Below, piece by piece: positions 56,101 through 63,408 of a DNA stretch of 63,408 nucleotides (positions within the stretch are counted from its first letter, which is position 1; each line of letters opens with the position of its first letter). The notes beneath the pieces were generated by a model that was not told the DNA's origin, did no database searches, and worked only from the letters and a program-made list of their open reading frames with translations. This DNA comes from Diphasiastrum complanatum (Eukaryota > Streptophyta > Lycopodiopsida > Lycopodiales > Lycopodiaceae): the NCBI GenBank assembly GCA_029204225.1, contig CM055110.1, positions 40,243,515 through 40,306,922 on the forward strand. The letters are read 5' to 3'. Position numbers and translations under genes: made by a program.

Positions 56101-57849
56101 TAGCAAGGCAAAAAGGATTGCTGATTGGTTACATTAAGATCAACTTCCCTGCAATCCCTTATTGTTCCATGATGGCTGGTGACGCATCATCTAAGCAGAA
56201 GTGTGTATCATCATGCAGAATCAAAAGAAAAATTACATCCTATTGTGAACATTCTATGTAACGACAAATCATCTATGCAGGCTTTTACCTGAATCAATAA
56301 TTGGTTGGAATCCCAGCTCAGAAAAAAGGACCATGCTGCTACTGTGCCAAGGGTAAGAATTGTTAGCGCCATCTGTGAGATAGAGATATCACAGATCTCA
56401 TGAGTGTACATGTCGATGAATGACCACAAATTCTTAAAAACAATAACATTGCAAAGTATCTCAAAAGATAAATTCAATCCACCAACATATGGGTTATGTT
56501 ATAAACTTGAATTGCCCCTTAAAAATTTCTCATAGCCATCAAAATTCTGTCAAGGAAAAAGCCCTCTCAAGTTTACTACATGCTAGTGCAGATAATGTCA
56601 ATTGGGGTTGTTTCTATACAGAACCCTTAGCACATCATCAGTTGACACCTTATGCCTGAACTTACAAGCTTATGACTCAGTCAGAAGTCACAGGTAACAG
56701 AGATGATGTATGCATACAGTTTGTATTAGGATATCCATAACTACAATGACAGGCTCAGACATTCCAAAGGAGGATCACTGTAGTCAATCCGCCAACATAT
56801 ATGAGTGAAGTTTATAACCTTGAGTTGCCCACTTTCAATTATCATTCATATCAAAGACAAGCCCTCTCAGTTCTACGAGATTCTTGGTGCTGACCATGCC
56901 TCACCTCAAATAGAGGTTTGTTCCTCAATTGACAGCTAGTGCAAGAATCTACAAGCTCCTGACTCGGTTGTAAAAGTTCACCCTCAAAAGGAGGTAGGTT
57001 CATAGATGAGAACAAGTTCATCTCTCTAACATGCAGCAAAGGCAAACCACCAAACAAATCGTAAGCCTTAAAGAGATGTGAAATGTGCATTCTTAATTCT
57101 TTCATGTTTAGAGAGGAGTTCTTTAGTCACTACAGTTCAGGGCACACCTTCATGAGCTTGTCAATTATAGAAGCTTGAGTTCCAAGAGAGTAGAGATTAC
57201 TAAAGTTTGCACTGATTAGGCTATGAAAGAGTTATTTGTTGACAATTGTGAGCTTAAAGTGATTATTGCACTTGCTTCAGAGCAGTCATGTCTTCTTAAT
57301 GAGCACTTACATTCATACCATAGTTCTTTCTGCTTTTTTTAAGATTGAAAAATATGCCTCACTGCGAAGGCTATCACTGACAACTTTGATCAGCTCCACT
57401 TCTCTATACTTCAGCCCCACTTCCTTTTTTCCATCTATTCCTTCGACTGGTGGAGGAATAATTTGGTGATATGATTTATCCAAATCATTACAATCCAAGG
57501 TAATGGTTTGAAAAGCAGTGTGGCAACTAACTCCCAAATAAACAATCTCATATCCATGTTGCATATTGAAAGCCAGTAGCTTTCCTAAGCTAGCATTAAA
57601 CCTTAGCGTACCTAGAGGACTGTTATCTAATGTGTTAAGTAGCAAAACAGGTGCCAGATCTTCTGGCTGATCTTTTCAAGTAAGGAAATGCAATGTTGAG
57701 AATCAAAATGCCAATAACAAGCTTTGAGAAGTAAGTTCTGAAAGCTTCGTCCAAACTTGGCTAGGCTTCGTTGGCATATGATGTTCCGTATCGGTCTCAA
57801 AAGGTTCTCCATCTGGTGCACTCAGTAGGGAATTCTTATAATGAACAAG
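38730..57849 (-). CDS. class III adenylate cyclase, transmembrane type (seven exons found; 5' end not found)
   Basis: Seven exons join in compatible phase: 57849-57319, 56372-56289, 47614-47510, 47419-47299, 41910-41687, 39682-39559, 39241-38730. They give about 566 residues. Order: cytosolic N-terminus, TM1, about 110-residue outer domain, TM2, PIERMV linker (HAMP-like), helical connector, catalytic domain, helical tail. The enzyme would turn ATP into cyclic AMP on the cytosolic face. Metal aspartates (codons 41866-41864 and 41737-41735), the adenine-selecting Lys (41749-41747), and the transition-state Asn (39137-39135) and Arg (39125-39123) are all present, so the catalytic domain looks competent. 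Domain order resembles the membrane cyclases of green algae and protists. The TM1 region is out of frame. No start codon or promoter could be assigned. Confidence 0.85.
39559..39682 (-). CDS. cyclase exon 6: middle of catalytic domain
   Basis: 124 nt reading SKGRSFADCALKSFIDIIQT then LETSQTIKDFSMHPSIQQRM and P plus one base. The acceptor is TTTCTGCAG. It links VWKK...TANK (exon 5) to GYRIHMGF (exon 7) with no gap against the cyclase fold. The donor that keeps the conserved MPGYR is CCAG before GCAGGT, i.e. a GC donor. Confidence 0.85.
41687..41910 (-). CDS. cyclase exon 5: first half of catalytic domain
   Basis: 224 nt. With one base from exon 4 it reads PMIPGKKVTACFGFCDIRNF, then TDATECLQEDVMMFVNKIAD, and later FPNKNIGDAFLIVWKK. 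FCDIRNFT holds the first metal Asp and NIGDAF the second. The Lys in NKNIGD sits where adenylate cyclases carry the adenine-recognising Lys and guanylate cyclases carry Glu. The acceptor is CTTGCAG. The donor AAG before GTGCAT is weak by consensus but is required by phase. Confidence 0.9.
43322..43334 (+). promoter_or_regulatory. primer-binding site of TRIM-like element
   Basis: TGGTATCAGAGCC, initiator tRNA-Met type, next to the short direct repeat. Confidence 0.75.
43900..44129 (-). pseudogene. copia gag end and protease fragment, antisense to the TRIM-like element
   Basis: The minus strand reads a Gln/Ala-rich linker, then TAGELQDDNSWYLDSGAIQH and TTHHRTIERVRPIG. SWYLDSGA is the copia protease active site. 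It runs opposite to the element's own PBS, so it was captured or inserted in reverse. Confidence 0.65.
45364..45965 (+). pseudogene. Ty3/gypsy integrase core and C-terminal fragment
   Basis: Reads MDFIVGLPKTQKGNDAIWVT, VDRLTKMAHFIPTKT, GIVSDRDNKFNGNFW, then a shift near 45655 and VLEDMLRAYVSKKQTNWEEY, FAYNNTKHSATGYSPF. The integrase D,D,E motif region is recognisable (VDRLTK; VSDRD; the QTE part is degraded to VKQKE). The gag, RT and RNase H are absent. It lies antisense to the cyclase inside intron 4. Repeats of GTGTGAGTAGTGTGCCCC-like sequence at about 44720 and 46050 may be its terminal sequences. Confidence 0.8.
45966..47073. other. intronic sequence, no recognisable gene
   Basis: Apart from the possible gypsy terminal repeat near 46020-46090, I see nothing. 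A short repeated phrase GTGGGAAGAGCAAGGAAATG occurs at about 46375 and 46612, suggesting a small duplication. Confidence 0.4.
47074..47124. repeat. (GA)n microsatellite in cyclase intron 4
   Basis: About 25 GA units, located 170-220 bp downstream of the exon 4 donor in the direction of transcription (CT-rich in the pre-mRNA). Confidence 0.95.
47299..47419 (-). CDS. cyclase exon 4: connector helix before catalytic domain
   Basis: 121 nt reading VMETKLLEAALVKIASLSKV then ALGNAGMDILSANLRGAEFN plus one base. It lies just N-terminal to the catalytic core, which starts PMIPGKKV. Acceptor CCTCAG, donor GTGAGT. The amphipathic helix fits the signalling helix that couples a HAMP-like linker to cyclase dimers; this role is inferred. 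Confidence 0.88.
47510..47614 (-). CDS. cyclase exon 3: PIERMV HAMP-like linker
   Basis: 105 nt, 35 residues: PIERMVQFIRELADDPVSFV then AKAKPQRANLRHIGE. It begins right after TM2 with the PIERM motif typical of the juxtamembrane segment of algal-type cyclases. Acceptor TTGTTTCAG, donor GTATAT. The intron to exon 4 is only 90 bp. Confidence 0.85.
47836..48428 (+). repeat. 5' LTR of an old copia element (left end uncertain)
   Basis: Shares with 54400-54977 the blocks CTCTTGGAT-TGTCACATG, CCTAAAAAATAGGGAATCTA, CACCAAAAGTCA, TACAATAGGGTACAAGGTTC and TTCTCTCATAAATTTTGTCA. It ends at 48428 before a primer-like site. The two copies are well diverged. Confidence 0.7.
48429..48441 (+). promoter_or_regulatory. 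degraded primer-binding site
   Basis: TAGTATCAGGGCC, two differences from TGGTATCAGAGCC. Confidence 0.65.
49195..49700 (+). pseudogene. decayed copia gag
   Basis: Reads [20 protein letters not shown], then after frameshifts a W-KLRME-like block, KYKRRTRLALHCLKMNV-like wording and CESRNTSRILTIRN. Multiple stops. It belongs to the element with LTRs at 47.8-48.4 and 54.4-55.0 kb. Confidence 0.7.
50987..50999 (+). promoter_or_regulatory. primer-binding site of the inner copia element
   Basis: TGGTATCAGAGCC following CTTTCCAACA, which would be the end of a 5' LTR (left end not resolved, perhaps near 50.28 kb). Confidence 0.75.
51173..53890 (+). pseudogene. inner copia element: gag, protease, integrase, RNase H remnants
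   Basis: ATG at 51173 (MDSQSKAWVLIAEAEWIQYH). Then LQNHINQFKNLLQQMAAVGS, zinc knuckle CRYCKHNNHEIQDC, protease SWSLDSGAT, NLLSVSRTTDLGHKVEF, a degraded integrase (LRSDNGGEY-like and SYSPQSNGLAERKN-like out of frame), VLWVK-like and FGCTAYAQIPHDLRKKLDFQ. It jumps to an RNase H scrap (YCDNESSQCLASSPIFHHAR). RT is missing. Stops and shifts throughout. Its wording differs from the copia lineages at 5-30 kb. Confidence 0.75.
54400..54977 (+). repeat. 3' LTR of the old copia element
   Basis: Partner of 47836-48428. It ends AAATTTTGTCA at 54977. Its left end is not sharply defined. Confidence 0.65.
56289..56372 (-). CDS. cyclase exon 2: second transmembrane helix
   Basis: 84 nt, 28 residues: MALTILTLGTVAAWSFFLSW then DSNQLLIQ. 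This is one hydrophobic helix ending in the DSNQLLIQ that precedes PIERM in related proteins. Acceptor TCTCACAG, donor GTAAAAG, both phase 0. It is short enough to be missed by gene finders. Confidence 0.8.
56475..57110 (-). repeat. diverged tandem duplication in cyclase intron 1
   Basis: Two roughly 300-bp units share CCAACATAT, AGCCCTCTCA, TTGACA and ACAAGCT-TGACTC blocks in the same order (about 56475-56785 and 56785-57100). The right unit holds a minus-strand open frame of 84 codons without a recognised domain. Confidence 0.5.
57319..57849 (-). CDS. cyclase exon 1 of those found: N-terminus, TM1, outer domain
   Basis: 531 nt. Acceptor CTTTCCAG before 57849, donor GTATGA after 57319. The first 43 codons (LVHYKNSLLSAPDGEPF, then MPTKPSQVWTKLSELTSQ) and the last 116 (PEDLAPVLLLNTLDNSPLG, LRFNASLGKLLAFNMQHGYE, IIPPPVEGIDG, YREVELIKVVSDSLRSEAYF) are in one frame. 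Between them, 57721-57668 encodes a hydrophobic helix (LVIGILILNIAFPYLKRS) in another frame, while the main frame has TGA at 57705-57703 and 57678-57676. A 1-bp loss near 57722 and a 1-bp gain near 57667 would explain this. Exact switch points are inferred. An upstream exon is required. Confidence 0.7.
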
Positions 57850-60261
57850 CTGGAAAGAAAAAGATAATCAGCAACTGCTCCTGCACATAACTCGCTTAAA
57901 ATATTCAAAGAAAAGATTACGTTAAGGAATTTCAGAACAAAGTAGGTAAATAGTGTTAAAAAACAACTGTATCAGTTTCTGGTTAGAAGAATGATGTGTC
58001 TTCAACTTTGAGTTCAGCTTGTACAGCTTTGAAGTCAATAAGATAGCTACATTTCCAACCTAGTCATTCTTATATCTTATTACCACTTTCAAACTTACAA
58101 TACAAATGGTAAAACGTTATCAAATGCATTACTTATTAGTTATGACACGCACAGGTCATAGCCATCACAGGCCAAGTGGAGAATAAGATGTAAGAAGCTT
58201 TCATTGATGCTATGTTGCTTGTTTTTATCACTTTGCTCTACAATTTCTGGAAGTAATTTCTTCCTTAATTTCCTTTTTTGACAGGCTTTGTAGACTGGAA
58301 AAGCACCATCAACGTGAACAAAGGACTAGGAGATCAATAGGAGCAGTCTGAGCATATGATGTTGGATAGAAAAGGTTACAAGGGCATACTATCAAACATA
58401 TCTTCTTTTAGTCTTTGCTATGATGCCAGTGATTGTGAGTGTTGGCTTATTGTAAGAGACCACTAGTTATACTTGGATGAATCCCATGGCAAGGGGAAAA
58501 AGAGGAACGGAGCTCTAAACTAAAAGAAAACTGAGAGAATCAGCTTAATAGCTTCACTTATTTCACTGAAGGTTTTGTAACTTCAAAAGTTAGATGCTCG
58601 TGATTAATTTCTCATTGTGTATGTAGAAGTGCAGTATGCAAATCTGGCAAGGGTACATGCAACTTTCGCTGCAGTATACCCCGGTCCCCACCCAGGCTTG
58701 CACACTAGCTCATTCTTTCCCTGGCTGCAAACTGCCTATGGTTGCCAAAATGAGCTCTTTTACGTAAACCTGATATGTGATAACATGAATCTTCTGTCCA
58801 TGATCCACTTTCCAAAAGCCCTTATTTCTTCTGAGTTTACCTTCCATGCAATAATTCAATGCATGTTTTGGTTAAAACCTTGCAAAACTGAGTTAGTTGG
58901 ATGCCCTTTTGGCCCAAACCTTTTAAATAAAGCTGATTTCAAGAAAAACGAGACTTCCCCTTTCTAGATCCTTCCACATAGATGAGCTTACAGCCCTTTT
59001 GACCTAAATCTTGGCTGCTCTAATACCAAAATTTCACAACTGACTACAATTTACAAACGGAAGAGTCTGTACAGAGAGTTGATGGGTTATGCATACGTGA
59101 GTGGGTGAAGTTCCATCAAAGGTCTCATCTCAAGCTTATAACGGTTCCTCATAGAAAGCTATAGCAAAACTCTATTTTGCATGGCCGAAGATCACCAGCG
59201 TGCAATACTGTATGACTTGAGTTCATTTTAGTAACTCGATCTAAACCTAATTAGCTCAGTTTTAAGGCATAGGAACTCACAGCTTGAGCATGAATCTATT
59301 CCAAGCAGTTTGCTCATTTTAGCCTCATCCCACAATGGTTTTCCAAGTGATTTAGTCTCGCCTAACTACTTTGAGTGGTTCCTGACTTCTTGTTGATTCA
59401 TCCTCGTTCGACGTGGTTCCTAGATTCCATTAAATTAATGAGCATATGGTAGCTCTCCAAGAGAGGTTAAAAGTTAAAACAAATGTAGAATCCATGGTCC
59501 ATCACCCTGGGTCTGCATGTTGATGATAATGGGTGCTTCAAACGTGGCGCAGGCGTAGGCGAGACAAATCTGGCAAGAGGAAAAGGGTTATCATATATCG
59601 AAAGAAAGGAATTGGCCATGAAATCAAGCAAAGCACAATCTAAGCATCATCTAGCAGCTCTAGTGCATGAAGCCTTGCTGCAATTCATTGCCATACTCAC
59701 AATTTCATCGTCTGAGGTTGCCCAGCTATTGGAAACCTAAAAGGATTTATGACATGACAATAGACTAGCTTCATTCACAAGGCACGTTTAAGGGCCCAAG
59801 GGTTGTGGATGATTGGTTAAATTGACGGAATAAGCTATGGCAGTTTGCAAGCAATTGATTAGGAGAAGTAGACATTGGGATTCGGCAGCCCCCCATCTTC
59901 CGGAAGGGGAAGGCTACATCTTGATAGAAAGACTTTCAATTTGAAGACTGAACACCTGAGATAATTATAACATAATTTATGAGTTTGCAAGGTTGGCAAC
60001 ATGGCCCCATGCTAGCTAGATAGCATTTTTTGTAGAGTTTACCATTGGGCTGTCATGATGAATGTCGCCATAGTTTGTTGCAATCCTTGGAGGATGTGAT
60101 AAGATCACTTAAATTTATGAGTTACTTGTGGTTGCCTCAAGGAAATGCAACAAAGTACTCCTAGGAAGTCCCACAAAGCTATCTCAACTAAACCCTAAGC
60201 ACACCAAAGTAGGCCACCAAATATTCACTTTATTGATCTCCTGAAAGTACATATCGAGATC
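57850..60261. other. no recognisable gene; probable upstream intron
   Basis: About 2.4 kb upstream of the exon ending at 57849. A plus-strand frame at 58617-58967 has no recognised domain. The first exon(s) of the cyclase might be here as short pieces, but I could not identify any. Confidence 0.4.
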
Positions 60262-62430
60262 CTAGCATAAACACATCTTTAAGCATGAAACATGAAAAAC
60301 TTTCCCTACCTTAAGAGAAGGTGAGTCCTTTGAAATCAGGAGAAACACCATGTCTCCTTCCTTGAACTCTCTTGGTGTGTGATCCCGATCAACAAATATC
60401 TTTGCGCGATCCATTGCCTGTTTCACATTTTTCTTGGCTAATTCAAGCATCTGTACCTGTGAGTTAGAAAATCTACAGCACTAGGCACTCTATGAGGCAT
60501 TTCTACAGTAATTGGACTAGCTGGCCTAAAACCATAGTTCAACTCGAAAGGACTCATCTTAGTAGAGGCATTCTTTTTTATCATTATAAGCAAACTCAAA
60601 CAATGGCAAATACTTTTCCCATTTCGTTTGCTTAACATTTTATGTACGCCCTAAGCATGTCCTCTATGGTTTGGTTAACTCTCTCTGTTTGACCACCCGT
60701 TTCAGGGTGATCAGTACAACTCATTCTCAATCGCACTTCAAGCTTATCCATTACGGCATTCCAAAACTAACCCGTAAACCGTGTATCTCTATCAGACACT
60801 ATGGATGATGGTAACCAATGAAGTCCGAATACATGTTGTATGAATAGATCAATACCCCAAGTGCATCTATCTTTTTATGTGTTGGCATGAAATGAGCCAT
60901 TTTTGTGAGTCTGTTGTCAACCACAACCATTATGACATCATGTTGAGGTTGCCAATGAGGCAAGTGTGTAATAAAGTCCATCAAAACACTCTCCCATATT
61001 CCCTCTAGAATAGGCAAAGGGTGTAACGATCCAGGAACTTTAATCCTTTCGACTTTGTTAACTTGACACTTGACCTTACGTGTCACATAACTATGGACAT
61101 CTTTGTTAATCTTAGGCCACCAGAAATTACGTCGGATCAACTCACAAGATTTATCCACACCAAGATGACCTACGCTAGGGCTCTTGTGACAGGAATGCAA
61201 GATTTTCTTACGCAGCCCCTCACAAGCTAGAATGAGAAATTTGCCATTCCTCTTAACAAAACCATTCCCTATGGTATACTTAAGATAAGTGTGAGCAAAG
61301 GGAATAGAGCTCTGCATGTCCATGACTCACCTCAGGCTTTACTTTCTTACACTGAGGATCCTCTAGTTGAGCCTTCTTTATCTCAACTAATAAGTCATTT
61401 TCAATGACCCCAAACGACATTTGATACACTATCCAAGACAATGCATCAGCCACTCGATTTTCTACCCCTTTCTTATACTGAATTTCCATTTGAAATTCTT
61501 GCACAAGGTCAGACCATCTTGCCTGTTGACCTCTGAGGTCGGCTTGTTTGCAGAACTACCTCAAGGTATCACGACCAGTTTCAAATAAAACTTGGATTCG
61601 TAAATAATGCCTCCATACCTTTAACGCATGGATGATGGCAAATAGCTCTCATGAGTTGGATAATTTCATGGTGTCGAGGTGAGCTTCTTGCTCTCGAGGC
61701 TACATGCCTTCCCTGCTGCATCAGCTTTCCCCCCACAGCAAAGTCACTCGCATCCATATCAAGTCTAGGGTTTTAGAGGGTCAACAATTTTTAGAGTGAT
61801 GCACTTAGCTACAACGTGCTTTAGCTAATCAAAGCTTGCTTGCTGTAGTTCAGCCCACTCACCAAACTTGTTCTTTTGAGTTAAATTAGTCAAAGGTACT
61901 GTGATATGGGAGTAATCCTTAACATATTTTCTAACAAACATCGCCAATCCTAGATGCTATCATATCAACTGGCATGCCACACAACGATCATAGCAACTTT
62001 CTTAAGATTTGGCCTTAATCCATCAGCAATCACAATATGACGTAGACGCTCAATTTCTTTTTTTAAAGTTCGCTCCTTTTTGCATTAGCAAAGAATTTGT
62101 TTGCCCTCAAAGTAGACAATAGAGTCCTAAGGTGAGTCGCCTCACCTACAATGTAAGTCAAAATATCATCAATAAAGTTTACAGCAAACTTACCCATAGA
62201 CAATCTGAGCACATCAATGTAGCTGGGACATTAGTTAAACCAAAGGGCATCACAAGATACTCATAGCGACCGAACCGAGTTCGGAAGGCAGTTTTATGAA
62301 CATCCTCTTCACGAACTTAACCTAATGATACCCACTCTTCAAGTCTATCTTACTAAACACAGTTGCACCATGAAGAGCATCAAGTAAGTCATCAATACGT
62401 GGCATAGGATATCAATGCTAGGTAGTTATC
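60262..62430 (-). pseudogene. decayed Ty3/gypsy pol (RT, RNase H, integrase)
   Basis: Minus strand, 5' to 3': RT at about 62.42-62.05 kb (MPRIDDLLDALHGATVFSKI, DLKSGYH, later FIDDIL in the YxDD position), RNase H end (EFQMEIQYKKGVENRVADAL at 61.5 kb), integrase HHCC and core (GHLGVDKSCELIRRNFWWPK, LMDFITHLPHWQ, VDNRLTKMAHFMPTHKK) and integrase C-terminus (SPFELNYGFRPASPI; AKIFVDRDHTPREFKEGDMV). Stops and shifts interrupt every domain. Gag and protease were not found. Confidence 0.8.
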
Positions 62431-63408
62431 TTGTTGAGGACTCGATAATTGTTCACAGATTCTCTGTCTGTGAACAGATTCTCTTCTTACTTAGAATCCG
62501 TTTAACACCCTGTCACTTGTTCTTCTTTATGCTATCTGTTACCAGACTTACTGATGGTTCTATGGATCGAAGTCTTGGTTAATGTTCAGCAAGACAGCAT
62601 GGTTTTTATCTTTCTGGATTATCCCGCCTGTCAGAGGATCACTCAGTGTCGTTCACTCTTGAAAGCACTTACCTACACTAAATGCAATCCCAAATATGCT
62701 CAGCAAAGATTAGAATGCAGCACAATAGAGCTCCTACAAAAATGACTGTTCCTACCTATTGAAAACGATTTTGGCAAACAGATCTGAAACAGAAACTAAC
62801 TAATCTATATGCAACATAATAGATCAAGAAAACAAGAAACAAGAAGGTTATCAGCATAACAATTGCCCAAGATAAACATTCATCAAATGAAGAACATCAT
62901 GATTAGCTTCTTGTTATATCTCCTAAACTCCCATTGGCTGCTGCTGCTCTACTTGAAGGTTATAGGTGGTTCTCATCTGATTACGTGGATATTCCTTCCC
63001 CAATGTTGTCCCAAGCATCCAAAGCGTAAATTCTCTCTTTTGCCCACTCTTGGTCCTGTGACGACAACATAGACCGTTGAGCCCCTTGGGCATTAGGCCG
63101 CTTGTTACACACAAGCTCACAAAACCCTAAGTAAATACATAAGTACCTAGCACATTCTTCACTTTATTAATCTCCGATAAATGTACATAGATCAACAACC
63201 AAACATGAGAGCTCTGCTACAAGTCTCCTCCCAACCATAGCTTCATAGGAATAAAATAGGGAATGCCTGACAAGGCTCACACTATATCCCGTCAAGCACC
63301 CCTTAACCCTGACACATCCTAATATCAACACATGGCAAACTCCATGCACAGTCGATGCTCGCCCCTTGGCAGTACCCTAACACATACTTTGACACGTGTC
63401 ACTCATAC
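62431..63408. other. no recognisable gene
   Basis: A phrase near 63150 (TTCACTTTATTAATCTCC) resembles one near 60222 (TTCACTTTATTGATCTCC). The two may be remnants of terminal repeats of the gypsy element between them. Otherwise nothing is seen. Confidence 0.35.

Larger units (their letters stand above)
47615..56288 (-). other. cyclase intron 2 (8.7 kb) holding nested copia elements
   Basis: Donor GTAAAAG at 56288, acceptor TTTCAG at 47615. A copia remnant with recognisable LTR pair fills about 47.8-54.98 kb, and a second copia lies within it. The part 54978-56288 shows no recognisable gene. Confidence 0.75.

Noticed and set aside
57627-57821. Minus-strand 64-codon frame starting MHQMENLL
   Set aside because: It overlaps the cyclase exon in a third frame. 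It has weaker continuity with both the upstream acceptor and the outer domain than the frame chosen, although its FGRSFQNLLLK stretch leaves the exact frame of the N-terminus open.
58617-58967. Plus-strand 116-codon frame
   Set aside because: No domain, no codon pattern and no flanking signals; likely chance.

Overview
The window is nuclear DNA from a large-genome, non-flowering land plant. A class III adenylate-cyclase gene is broken up by multi-kilobase introns, and most of the rest is LTR retrotransposon debris with plant-type primer-binding sites matching initiator tRNA-Met. As far as I know, membrane class III cyclases of this kind are absent from flowering plants but occur in algae and in some plants with swimming sperm. 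A fern, lycophyte, cycad or Ginkgo-like source therefore fits best; the species cannot be fixed from the sequence.

Positions 1-34 kb are Ty1/copia territory: (a) the 3' end of a plus-strand element (1-2181); (b) a plant DUF506 (PD-(D/E)XK-like) gene that was split by a copia insertion and then rearranged by a 1.2-1.3 kb inversion (about 4905-9822); (c) a plus-strand copia with intact RT/RNase H (12990-22284), itself split by a minus-strand non-autonomous copia (14891-19994); (d) a truncated minus-strand LTR/leader (22285-24718); (e) a complete, young, RT-less copia with perfect target duplication (24785-29355); (f) decayed RT/RNase H remnants and another 830-bp LTR (29640-33860). Several LTRs share a CCAAT box repeated every 33 bp and a CACACGTGTG palindrome.

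Positions 34.8-38.1 kb hold CT microsatellites and a decayed minus-strand coding region of unknown family.

Positions 38.7-57.85 kb, minus strand, carry the main gene. It has seven mutually phase-compatible exons encoding cytosolic N-terminus, TM1, outer domain, TM2, HAMP-like linker, signalling helix, class III cyclase domain and a helical C-terminus. The metal-binding aspartates, substrate lysine, and transition-state Asn and Arg are all present. One intron appears to be GC-AG. The TM1 stretch is out of frame with its flanks, by what looks like a compensating 1-bp deletion and insertion. Introns hold a Ty3/gypsy integrase fragment, a TRIM-like short-LTR element and two nested copia elements.

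Positions 58-63.4 kb contain a decayed minus-strand Ty3/gypsy pol and sequence with no recognisable gene. The 5' exon(s) and promoter of the cyclase were not found and may lie beyond the window.
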